Origin: Bacteroidales bacterium UBA1189
Lineage (GTDB): Bacteria > Bacteroidota > Bacteroidia > Bacteroidales > Bacteroidaceae
Length of the DNA: 64,000 bases
Direction: 5' to 3'
NCBI GenBank assembly: GCA_002309805.1
Contig: DBYJ01000004.1
Span: 1 to 64,000, forward strand
The notes under the pieces were generated by a model. It saw only the letters and a list, made by a program, of their open reading frames with translations, was not told where the DNA came from and searched no databases. The position numbers and the translations under genes are program-made. Within the stretch, counting starts at the first letter, position 1. Every line of letters begins with the position of its first letter. Shown here in pieces: positions 32,489-39,994 of this stretch.

Positions 32489-32548
32489 CATCGAGTTCTT
32501 AAATATAAAAAGGATATAATAATAAAGAACAAAAAATAAATAAGATAA

Positions 32549-33892
32549 ATGAGAAGATTGTCTTTTGTAGTGATACTATTCGTTGTTGCTACAACTATGT
32601 CTGCACAAAGTTTGTCTCTGTCGGGTTTTCGATTGTTGGAAACTGATCTCACAGCTATCACTAATGGTACGCAAGAAATTGATCAGAACGGCGAAGTGGC
32701 TGCGCTTATAAAGGTAGTAACGTCGGAGACGGGTTTCACCTTCGACATTGGAATGCTTGGAGTTGTCAACGTCAAGCAAGCCGTGGGAGAGATATGGGTT
32801 TATGTCCCTCGCCATGCCCAAAAGATTTCCATCTTTCATCAGCAGTATGGCGTTATCCGCAATTTCTATTTTCCTGTTCCAATAGAGGGAGGGCGGACGT
32901 ATGAACTGGAATTGAAAGTGGAGAAGGAACAGCCAAGAATTGAGATTGTGGAAGGTGCTGTCGATGACTATGAGAGTGCTTATCGGACTTATAAAGCAAC
33001 AGCGGCAATGGGTGATGCTACAGCGCAATTCTATGTAGGATATTTTACCTATAATGGAATGGGGGTTGCCCAGGATTACAAGGAGGCAGTAGAATGGTAT
33101 AAAAAGGCTGCGCAACAAGGTGAGGTCCGTGCGCAATGTAACCTGGGAATCTGTTATGAGAACGGAAATGGAGTAGATAAAGACCTTTCTCAAGCATTTT
33201 ATTGGTACACCCAGTCGGCAAAACAGAATAATGCAGCAGCACAATATAACCTTGGGGATTGCTACTTTTATGGAAAGGGAACAAAAATGAATCAAAAAGA
33301 AGCCCTCAAGTGGTTCACAAAAGCTGCTGAGCAGAACCAAGTCGAAGCGCAATATATGGTAGGGAAAATAGATGCTTCTTATATTAACAAGAAAAAGGAA
33401 GCTGTCAAATGGTTTGAACGTGCCGCGATTCAAGGGTATGTTCCTGCACAGATCAGCTTGGCGAATTGCTATTTGTTGGGAGATGGCGTTAAAAAAGATT
33501 TAGATGCAGCGCTATCATGGTTTGAGAAAGCAATTGAGACCGATGAAAGCAAGGTTTTGGGTGACTTAGGCATCATTATCGATATGAGTAATGAAATGCA
33601 AAAGGACATTCTAGATGCATTTCTTTCTGCAAAACGAGGTGATGCCGAAGGTTTGTATCACTTGGGAGAACTTTTCTATTCAGGAGAATATCGTTTTCCA
33701 AATTATGAAGTGTCGTCTATTTTTCTTAGAGAAGCAGCAGGCAAAAACCATGTAGAAGCAGAATATCTGTTGGGAGTGATTTTATATGAAAAGCTGGGCA
33801 ATACAAACGAAGGAATAAAATGGTTGAAGAAAGCGTCTAAACAGGGACATGCTGGGGCTCAAAAGTGGTTAAGAGAGAACAAATACTTCTAA
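32549..33892 (+). CDS. Sel1-repeat protein
   Basis: A 447-residue exported protein (signal MRRLSFVVILFVVATTMSAQ). Residues about 20-130 form a beta-rich domain of unknown type. From about 145 onward there are about eight Sel1-like TPR repeats with the A-x-x-x-LG-x-x-Y-x-x-G-x-G-V-x-x-D pattern, for example AQFYVGYFTYNGMGVAQDYK and AQCNLGICYENGNGVDKDLS. Such proteins are solenoid scaffolds for protein-protein contacts. It is AT-rich and monocistronic with its own promoter. No interaction partner is suggested by neighbours. Confidence 0.87.
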   Translation: MRRLSFVVILFVVATTMSAQSLSLSGFRLLETDLTAITNGTQEIDQNGEVAALIKVVTSETGFTFDIGMLGVVNVKQAVGEIWVYVPRHAQKISIFHQQYGVIRNFYFPVPIEGGRTYELELKVEKEQPRIEIVEGAVDDYESAYRTYKATAAMGDATAQFYVGYFTYNGMGVAQDYKEAVEWYKKAAQQGEVRAQCNLGICYENGNGVDKDLSQAFYWYTQSAKQNNAAAQYNLGDCYFYGKGTKMNQKEALKWFTKAAEQNQVEAQYMVGKIDASYINKKKEAVKWFERAAIQGYVPAQISLANCYLLGDGVKKDLDAALSWFEKAIETDESKVLGDLGIIIDMSNEMQKDILDAFLSAKRGDAEGLYHLGELFYSGEYRFPNYEVSSIFLREAAGKNHVEAEYLLGVILYEKLGNTNEGIKWLKKASKQGHAGAQKWLRENKYF

Positions 33893-34006
33893 GTTTTCCT
33901 CGAAATCGCTTCTATAACTTGCTTATGTACATCGTTTGGGCAAGAGATGCTGCAGCGCGTTTCTAAAAAACAATATAACCTGTGAAAGGAATTTCCTTGT
34001 TATTAT

Positions 34007-34037
34007 TTTGCCATCTTACGAAAAAGCCGTACCTTCG
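34007..34037 (+). promoter_or_regulatory. Promoter of tRNA-Arg
   Basis: TTTG (34007-34010), a 19-nt spacer and TACCTTCG (34030-34037), about 21 nt before the tRNA 5' end. Confidence 0.65.
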
Positions 34038-34058
34038 CAGCCGCGAAAGCGAAAAGCG

Positions 34059-34132
34059 GGTCCCGTAGCTTAGCTGAATAGAGCGTCAGATTCCGGTTCT
34101 GAAGGTCTTGGGTTTGAATCCCAACGGGATCA
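34059..34132 (+). tRNA. tRNA-Arg (anticodon CCG)
   Basis: The acceptor stem GGTCCCG pairs with CGGGATC. The anticodon stem TCAGA/TCTGA encloses the loop TTCCGGT, so the anticodon is CCG. The T-arm is TTGGG TTTGAAT CCCAA. The discriminator is A and CCA is not encoded. Its 3' end is copied at 34235-34253. Confidence 0.93.
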
Positions 34133-34400
34133 CGAGATAAAAGCAGGTTTAGATGTGAAAGTCCACTTTCAAACATTTATACCTGCTTTTAGCTCGTAGG
34201 ATGGCTGGCGCCAGCCTGCGGGATAGACAACGTCAATCCCAACGGGATCACGAAGTAGATAGGCAAAACCAATCCCCTAAAAAGAAGGAAAAGGAGTATT
34301 GGCAATGAAAGCTTGTTTTCAAATTGTCAAGACTCCTTTTTCTTTGTAGGATGGCTGGCGCCAGCCTACGGGATAGACAACGTCAATCCCTGCGAGATAA
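34117..34400 (+). repeat. Iterated tRNA 3'-end / hairpin / 45-bp repeat units
   Basis: The tRNA 3' end AATCCCAACGGGATCACGA (34117-34135) recurs exactly at 34235-34253, and its first six bases again at 34385. Each copy is followed by a long hairpin of different sequence but the same shape (34139-34190, AAAAGCAGGT..ACCTGCTTTT; 34289-34340, AAAAGGAGT..ACTCCTTTT), then by a 45-bp direct repeat (34196-34240 and 34346-34390, one mismatch) centred on the perfect palindrome GGCTGGCGCCAGCC. The hairpins look like terminators. The arrangement resembles successive attachment-site or insertion events at a tRNA gene. Confidence 0.75.
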
Positions 34401-34621
34401 ATCAAATGTCAGAATAGGGTATCAGCGATTTTCATTTGCTTTTTGGCTAATCCCTAATGGACATTTCAACATCTCTCTTTATCCTTCGTGAAGAATCAGT
34501 CCTATCATAATTGAAAATTTCTAATGGAGGGATAATAGTAATTTATAAAATATTCTTGACACAAAAATTCACCCCCATATTTATAAAAGTACGCGATTTA
34601 CTAAAAAAAATCTAAAAAATA
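34401..34621. other. AT-rich spacer before the type I restriction island
   Basis: No coding potential is evident. A TTGACA hexamer (34556-34561) precedes AT-rich sequence, but this is not the usual promoter type of the phylum. Nothing else was recognised. Confidence 0.4.
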
Positions 34622-34653
34622 TTTGGCAGTTTCAATCAAATATAATACCTTTG
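34622..34653 (+). promoter_or_regulatory. Promoter of the type I restriction-modification operon
   Basis: TTTG (34622-34625), a 20-nt spacer and TACCTTTG (34646-34653). The ATG at 34659 follows within 6 nt, so transcripts may be nearly leaderless. Confidence 0.65.
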
Positions 34654-34658
34654 CAGCC

Positions 34659-35255
34659 ATGAATGGCAAAAGTATTCATAATACTAAAGTAAAAATAAGA
34701 CTCGGAGAGATTGCACAGATACTCTCTGGAGTATATATTGTGGGTAATCCAGCGGGAGAAATAGCCTGTTTACAAGTCAAAGACCTGCTGATGTCTTCTC
34801 CAGAAACGACTGCGACACGCATTGAGTACACTCCAAAATTGGACAACTACATACTAAGAAAGAAAGATTTGCTGTTTGCTGGAAAAGGAACAACTTATTT
34901 ATGTAAAGAATTTGACCTTGATATCCCTGCCGTTCCTTCCACCACCTTATATCTGATAAGATTGCACTCTAACAAGGTAAGTACCGACTATTTGTGTTGG
35001 TACTTAAACCATCCAAGCGTGGTTGCCGCTATCAAGACTGCACAGGCAGGAACTGGCACCCCACTTATACACAAGCCGACATTAGAAAACTTAGAGATTA
35101 TCATTCCCGATCAAGAAACCCAACGGCTGATAGTTGAACTATCGACCTTACAAAAGCGCGAGAAAGAAATATTGGGAGCCATCGCTGAAAAGCGAATGCA
35201 AGTCACCAATCAGATACTTATCAACGAATTAAAAAATAACATATATGGAGATTAA
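34659..35255 (+). CDS. Half-length HsdS-like specificity protein (single target-recognition domain)
   Basis: A 198-residue protein resembling one half of a type I restriction S subunit. It has a target-recognition domain (IRLGEIAQILSGVYIVGNPA, then DLLFAGKGTTYLCKE, PSTTLYLIRLHSNKVSTDYL and GTPLIHKPTLENLEIIIPDQ) and a C-terminal helical spacer (RLIVELSTLQKREKEILGAI). Single-TRD proteins can dimerise to form a full specificity unit or act as orphan or regulatory subunits. It is the first gene of the island and overlaps hsdM by 11 nt. A full-length hsdS lies downstream, so the island encodes two specificity proteins. Confidence 0.75.
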   Translation: MNGKSIHNTKVKIRLGEIAQILSGVYIVGNPAGEIACLQVKDLLMSSPETTATRIEYTPKLDNYILRKKDLLFAGKGTTYLCKEFDLDIPAVPSTTLYLIRLHSNKVSTDYLCWYLNHPSVVAAIKTAQAGTGTPLIHKPTLENLEIIIPDQETQRLIVELSTLQKREKEILGAIAEKRMQVTNQILINELKNNIYGD

Positions 35256-36774
35256 GAAGATTGCACAAGAAGACATTAACCGCATTGTGTGGAAAGCTTG
35301 CGACACCTTCCGGGGTGTGATTGATCCGAGTCAGTACAAGGATTACATCCTTACTATGCTTTTCCTAAAGTATGTAAGTGATGTTTACAAGTCGAAATTC
35401 AACGACTACCTTATTAAATATAATGGCGACAAAGAACGTTCAGAACGGGCTATGCGCCATGAACGATTTGTAGTCCCCCAACGTAGTTCTTTCGATTTCT
35501 TGTATGATAACAGGAACGACACTAACATTGGTGAACTGATTGACGAAGCATTGGCCGACCTTGAAGATGCCAATCGCGAGAAAATGAGCAGCGAGGATGG
35601 CAGCAGCATCTTCCGCAATATCAGTTTCAATAGCGCCAACTTGGGTGAGCCCAAAGAAAAGAATGCTCGCTTGAAGAATCTGCTGCAGGACTTCCGCGAT
35701 TTGGATTTGGACGAGTCGCATTTGGAAAACAACGATATTATTGGCGATGCCTATATGTACCTTGTCTCTACCTTCGCAGGGGAGGCAGGTAAAAAGGCTG
35801 GAGACTTCTTCACACCAGCAGAGGTTTCCACCCTATTGGCCAAACTGACTAAGAGTAGGCCAGGCGCACGCATCTGTGATGTTACTTGCGGTTCTGGTTC
35901 TTTGCTGATTAAAGCAGGAAAGGAAGTAGAAAACAATAACTTCTCGCTCTATGGTCAGGAAGTAAACGGCAGCACATGGGCACTCGCCATGATGAACATG
36001 TTCCTGCATGGTTTCGACAATGCCGTTATCCGATGGGGTGACACCTTGCGCAATCCCAAGTTGAAGGTCAACGACAAACTGATGAAGTTTGATACTGTTG
36101 TAGCTAATCCTCCTTTCTCTCTCGACAAGTGGGGAGCTGAGGAGGCTGCCAGCGATCCTTATAACCGCTTCTGGCGTGGCATCCCTCCCAAGAGTAAGGG
36201 CGACTGGGCTTTCATCAGTCACATGCTGGAGGTGGCTGACGACAATACAGGTAAGGTGGGCGTTATCATTCCTCATGGTGTCCTCTTCCGTGGAGGCAGC
36301 GAGGGCAAGATACGTCAGTACATCTTAGAGAACGAACATACCTTGGAAGCGGTTATCGGCTTACCTGCCAACCTATTCTATGGTACTGGCATCCCTGCTG
36401 CTATTGCCGTCTTCCGTAAGGGCCGCAACTCAGAAAACGTGTTATTCATTGATGCCAGTCGTGAGTATGAAAATGGTAAGAATCAGAACAAACTGCGCCC
36501 GCAGGATATAGAACATATCGTCACTACTTATCGTAAGTTCGCTGATGGCAAGTTGGTTCCGGGTGTTGCCGAAGACAAATATGCCTTTGTCGCAACCCCT
36601 GAGGATATCCGTGAGAACGACTTCAATCTTAACATCCCACGTTATGTTGACACTTACGAGGAAGAAGCTGAGATTGACATCCCGGCCGTTCAAAAGGAGA
36701 TAGAGCAGTTGGAAACAGAACTTGCAGAAGTGCAGGTAAAGATGAAAGAGTATTTAAAGAAGTTAGGATATTAA
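35245..36774 (+). CDS. hsdM: Type I restriction-modification DNA methyltransferase (M subunit)
   Basis: A 509-residue N6-adenine methyltransferase. The N-terminal helical domain (INRIVWKACDTFRGVIDPSQ, ILTMLFLKYVSDVY) is followed by the SAM-binding motif DVTCGSGSLL (about 212-221) and catalytic NPPF (288-291). A C-terminal coiled coil (EIEQLETELAEVQVKMKEYL) probably contacts the S subunit. It methylates the site defined by HsdS, protecting self DNA and acting in the restriction complex. The start overlaps the preceding gene, so translation is coupled. Confidence 0.93.
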   Translation: MEIKKIAQEDINRIVWKACDTFRGVIDPSQYKDYILTMLFLKYVSDVYKSKFNDYLIKYNGDKERSERAMRHERFVVPQRSSFDFLYDNRNDTNIGELIDEALADLEDANREKMSSEDGSSIFRNISFNSANLGEPKEKNARLKNLLQDFRDLDLDESHLENNDIIGDAYMYLVSTFAGEAGKKAGDFFTPAEVSTLLAKLTKSRPGARICDVTCGSGSLLIKAGKEVENNNFSLYGQEVNGSTWALAMMNMFLHGFDNAVIRWGDTLRNPKLKVNDKLMKFDTVVANPPFSLDKWGAEEAASDPYNRFWRGIPPKSKGDWAFISHMLEVADDNTGKVGVIIPHGVLFRGGSEGKIRQYILENEHTLEAVIGLPANLFYGTGIPAAIAVFRKGRNSENVLFIDASREYENGKNQNKLRPQDIEHIVTTYRKFADGKLVPGVAEDKYAFVATPEDIRENDFNLNIPRYVDTYEEEAEIDIPAVQKEIEQLETELAEVQVKMKEYLKKLGY

Positions 36775-36793
36775 CCCTTTAACATTCCTCTAT

Positions 36794-37834
36794 ATGCAAG
36801 ATCTTTTTAATAGCTTCATTTCCCAATACACTTGGTATATTGCAACAATTCATTTCTTTGCGGCTATAATACTGTTTTATATTATTAATTGGATTGGTTC
36901 AAAATCCATATCAGTTGGTTATATACAAATGTCAATTGTTGCAGAAGAAGAATCTTACCCCGCATTTAATTTCCTTTTTAAGGCAATAGCTCCTGTAATA
37001 ATAATGATCTTGTTTATCGCCTTAGCGCAGGCGACGCATTTTGAATCTTTCACAGTTCATTGTTATTTGATAGTGGTTTATTATTGGTTCATTAGGACTA
37101 GTGTAGTGATTCTATATGGAAGGGGCTCTTTAACAAATTGGAGCACTCAATTTTTTTATTGGATAACGTCTATAGGTTTATCTTTTTATGTATATAAACT
37201 TGTTGATAAAGTTGACAAGATATTACCGGATCCTGATTCATTGCGTGATGAAATGTGGATATTAATAATCTTGTTCTTGTATAGTACTTTCAACAAAATG
37301 ACTTTTGACAGGAAAGGCACATTAAAAAGAAAAGAAAAATATCTTAAAGAAACATATAAACGCTTAAAATCTAGATATAATAAGATTATTTCAAAAGAGT
37401 GCGACAACTACTTTTTTACACAGGTGATTTATGCAATAATGATATACGAAAACTTTAACCGCCCCAAAATAGTCAGATGGATTGAAAATATTTGTTTTTG
37501 GTTAACAAAAAAGCCTCACACACTTGGAATAATGCAAGTGACATCTTCAAAATGGATTACCAATGAACAGTCTATATTATTAGCCATAAAAAAAGTAACA
37601 TCGGATTGTAATAATATCATAAATGATTTTGTAAATGACATCGGAGGCTTCTCCTTGACAGCTGTTGTAGGTAAGATTGCAGGTAAATATAATAAGGATG
37701 ATGACTATGTAAATGAAGTGGAACAAATTTTTACCACCATCTCTGATACAGAAAAAGCATCTCGTGATTTATGTAAGAAATACAAGCATTTCAGGCTAAA
37801 GTATGATAAGTATTACTATTTTGAAAGAAAATGA
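36794..37834 (+). CDS. Membrane protein with lysozyme-like motif, inside the type I operon
   Basis: A 346-residue protein with about five hydrophobic segments (around 15-33, 64-80, 89-107, 119-136, 153-166) and a soluble C-terminal half. The latter contains AIMIYENFNRPKIVRWIE (E219) and, 24 residues on, TLGIMQV (243-249), then a helical stretch. A Glu followed by a G-(I/L)-M-Q motif is the core pattern of SLT/goose-type lysozyme-like domains, so a peptidoglycan-acting or lysozyme-fold domain is possible, but this is inference from motif spacing. It lies between hsdM (19-nt gap) and hsdS (ATGA overlap). It is not a standard restriction component and could be an accessory effector. Confidence 0.55.
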   Translation: MQDLFNSFISQYTWYIATIHFFAAIILFYIINWIGSKSISVGYIQMSIVAEEESYPAFNFLFKAIAPVIIMILFIALAQATHFESFTVHCYLIVVYYWFIRTSVVILYGRGSLTNWSTQFFYWITSIGLSFYVYKLVDKVDKILPDPDSLRDEMWILIILFLYSTFNKMTFDRKGTLKRKEKYLKETYKRLKSRYNKIISKECDNYFFTQVIYAIMIYENFNRPKIVRWIENICFWLTKKPHTLGIMQVTSSKWITNEQSILLAIKKVTSDCNNIINDFVNDIGGFSLTAVVGKIAGKYNKDDDYVNEVEQIFTTISDTEKASRDLCKKYKHFRLKYDKYYYFERK

Positions 37835-39096
37835 TTTTGTTTATGGCAGACATTTCAAAATACATTCCCAAAGGCTATAAAGACTCTCCGCTTGGCATCA
37901 TTCCTAAGGAATGGGAAGTGAAGAGGTTAGGCGATTTATGCTATAATCAAGGGGATTATGGCTTAAATGCTCCCGCCACAGATTATTCTGTGGATTTGCC
38001 AACATATCTTCGCATTACAGACATTGATGATAACGGAAAATATATACATTTTGACAAGAAATCCGTTGACAGTATTTTTGCAGAAGATTTTTATCTTAAA
38101 GATGGGGATATTGTTTTTGCCCGTACTGGAGCAACTGTTGGTAAAACTTATTTATATGATAAAAGAGATGGCAAACTGGTGTATGCAGGATTCTTGATTA
38201 AATTCTCACCAAATCCAACGAAACTCCTTTCTTATTATCTAAAAGCAAATACTGAAACTCAAAATTACAAAAATTGGGTCTCAATAACTTCGCAAAGAAG
38301 CGGACAACCAGGCATTAATGCAACGGAATTTTGTTCATATAGAATTGCCATACCCCCAATTAAAGAGCAGGAACAGATATGCACCGTCCTTCAACTTTGG
38401 GACATAGCCGTAGAGAAACAATCAGAATTGATTGAAAAACTCACATTGCGCAAACGCGCATTGATGCAGCAGCTCCTTACAGGCAAGAAACGTCTGCCAG
38501 GATTTAGAGGAGAATGGAAAAGATACACGTATTCAGACATTTTAAAAGAAGTAAAACGTTCTTTAATATGGGACGAAGACAAACTATACGAGCTAATAAG
38601 TGTACGTCGTAGATCTGAAGGATTATTCTTTCGTGAAAGTCTTTATGGAAGAGAAATATCAACAAAGAATTTACGACCAGCAAAAACAGGAGACTTCTTA
38701 ATAAGTAAAATGCAAATTGTGCATGGTGCTTCAGGATTAGTGACAGAAGAGTTTGACAATGCTAAAATATCAGGATCATATATCGCATTAGTATCAAAAG
38801 ATGCTAACACCTTAGATATTAAGTATTTTAATCTATGGTCTCAAATGCCTATTTTCTATCATCAGACTTTTATATCGAGTTTTGGTGTACATATCGAGAA
38901 AATGACTTTTGACCTTGATACATTTATGTCCTTTAGCATGCCCTTGCCGCCAATTAAAGAGCAACATTCCATAGTGGCAATAATAGAATCAACAAACAAA
39001 GAAATAGAATTAGCAAACGAAAAACTGTCAAACCTCCAATCCCAAAAACGAGGGTTGATGCAGCAATTATTAACAGGGAAGAAACGAATAAATTAG
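37831..39096 (+). CDS. hsdS: Type I restriction specificity subunit (two TRDs)
   Basis: A 421-residue S subunit. TRD1 (about 20-190) ends in IAIPPIKEQEQICTVLQLWD; TRD2 (about 225-385) ends in MPLPPIKEQHSIVAIIEST. Two conserved helical spacers carry almost the same sequence, RKRALMQQLLTGKKR and QKRGLMQQLLTGKKR. It sets the bipartite DNA target recognised by HsdM and HsdR. The ATG at 37831 overlaps the upstream stop (ATGA); an internal ATG at 37843 (MADISKYIPKG) is an alternative. The near-identical spacer repeats could recombine and change specificity. Confidence 0.9.
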   Translation: MILFMADISKYIPKGYKDSPLGIIPKEWEVKRLGDLCYNQGDYGLNAPATDYSVDLPTYLRITDIDDNGKYIHFDKKSVDSIFAEDFYLKDGDIVFARTGATVGKTYLYDKRDGKLVYAGFLIKFSPNPTKLLSYYLKANTETQNYKNWVSITSQRSGQPGINATEFCSYRIAIPPIKEQEQICTVLQLWDIAVEKQSELIEKLTLRKRALMQQLLTGKKRLPGFRGEWKRYTYSDILKEVKRSLIWDEDKLYELISVRRRSEGLFFRESLYGREISTKNLRPAKTGDFLISKMQIVHGASGLVTEEFDNAKISGSYIALVSKDANTLDIKYFNLWSQMPIFYHQTFISSFGVHIEKMTFDLDTFMSFSMPLPPIKEQHSIVAIIESTNKEIELANEKLSNLQSQKRGLMQQLLTGKKRIN

Positions 39097-39108
39097 GAGG
39101 ATATAAAT

Positions 39109-39963
39109 ATGTCAAAAAAGAAACCCGTAGTAGCTTTGATTTATGATTTTGACGGAACATTGTCACCAGGCAACATGCAAGAATTTGGCTTTATCCAGGC
39201 AATAGGTAAGGATAAGACTGAGTTTTGGACAAAGAACAAAGAATTGTCAGAAAAGAATGACGCAAATGGTATATTGTGCTATATGTATCTTATGATACAA
39301 GCCGCGAAAACAAATGGAATCTCATTAAAAAGAGATTCTTTCAAAAAATTTGGTGCAGATGTCGAGCTATTTGAAGGAGTGAAAGAATGGTTTTCACTAA
39401 TTAATGAGTATGGAAATTCTATTGGATTAGAAATAAAGCATTACATAAACTCATCTGGCTTAAAGGAAATGATTGAAGGAACTGCCATTTCAAAGGAATT
39501 TGAAAATATATACGCGTGTTCCTTTTTATATGATGTTGACGGTATTGCATATTGGCCAGGAGTGGCTGTCGATTATACGACAAAAACACAATTTCTATTT
39601 AAAATAAACAAAGGGATAAAAGAAGTTAGTGACAATCGTAAAATCAATGAGTATGTGCCAGAAGCGGAACGTCCTATCCCTTTTGAAAGAATGATTTATT
39701 TTGGAGATGGGGAGACTGATATACCATGTATGAAAATGGTAAAAGATCATGGTGGACATTCGATAGCTGTATATGGAGATAAAAAGAAAAAACATACGGC
39801 TTATAAACTTATAAATGAGAATCGAGTCAATTTTGTATGTCAAGCTGATTATAGATGTGGAAAAGAAATACATGGAGTTGTAAAAAGGATACTTGATAAA
39901 ATAAAAGCAGATATCGAATTTAAACGATTGTTAGAACTCCATAAAAAGCAAGCAACAAAGTAA
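39109..39963 (+). CDS. HAD-superfamily hydrolase, accessory gene of the type I island
   Basis: A 284-residue soluble protein. Motif I is YDFDGTLSPG, with the two catalytic Asp residues. A late motif IYFGDGETDIPCMKMVKDHG serves as motif IV (GDxxxD). The cap region lies between. HAD hydrolases of this type are phosphatases; the substrate is unknown. Similar genes are often found between type I restriction genes. It is 12 nt after hsdS and 31 nt before the AlbA-like gene, so probably in the operon. A role in nucleotide or nucleic-acid-end processing is speculation. Confidence 0.75.
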   Translation: MSKKKPVVALIYDFDGTLSPGNMQEFGFIQAIGKDKTEFWTKNKELSEKNDANGILCYMYLMIQAAKTNGISLKRDSFKKFGADVELFEGVKEWFSLINEYGNSIGLEIKHYINSSGLKEMIEGTAISKEFENIYACSFLYDVDGIAYWPGVAVDYTTKTQFLFKINKGIKEVSDNRKINEYVPEAERPIPFERMIYFGDGETDIPCMKMVKDHGGHSIAVYGDKKKKHTAYKLINENRVNFVCQADYRCGKEIHGVVKRILDKIKADIEFKRLLELHKKQATK

Positions 39964-39994
39964 TAGGTAAAAACCTTAGAATCAATAACATCTT

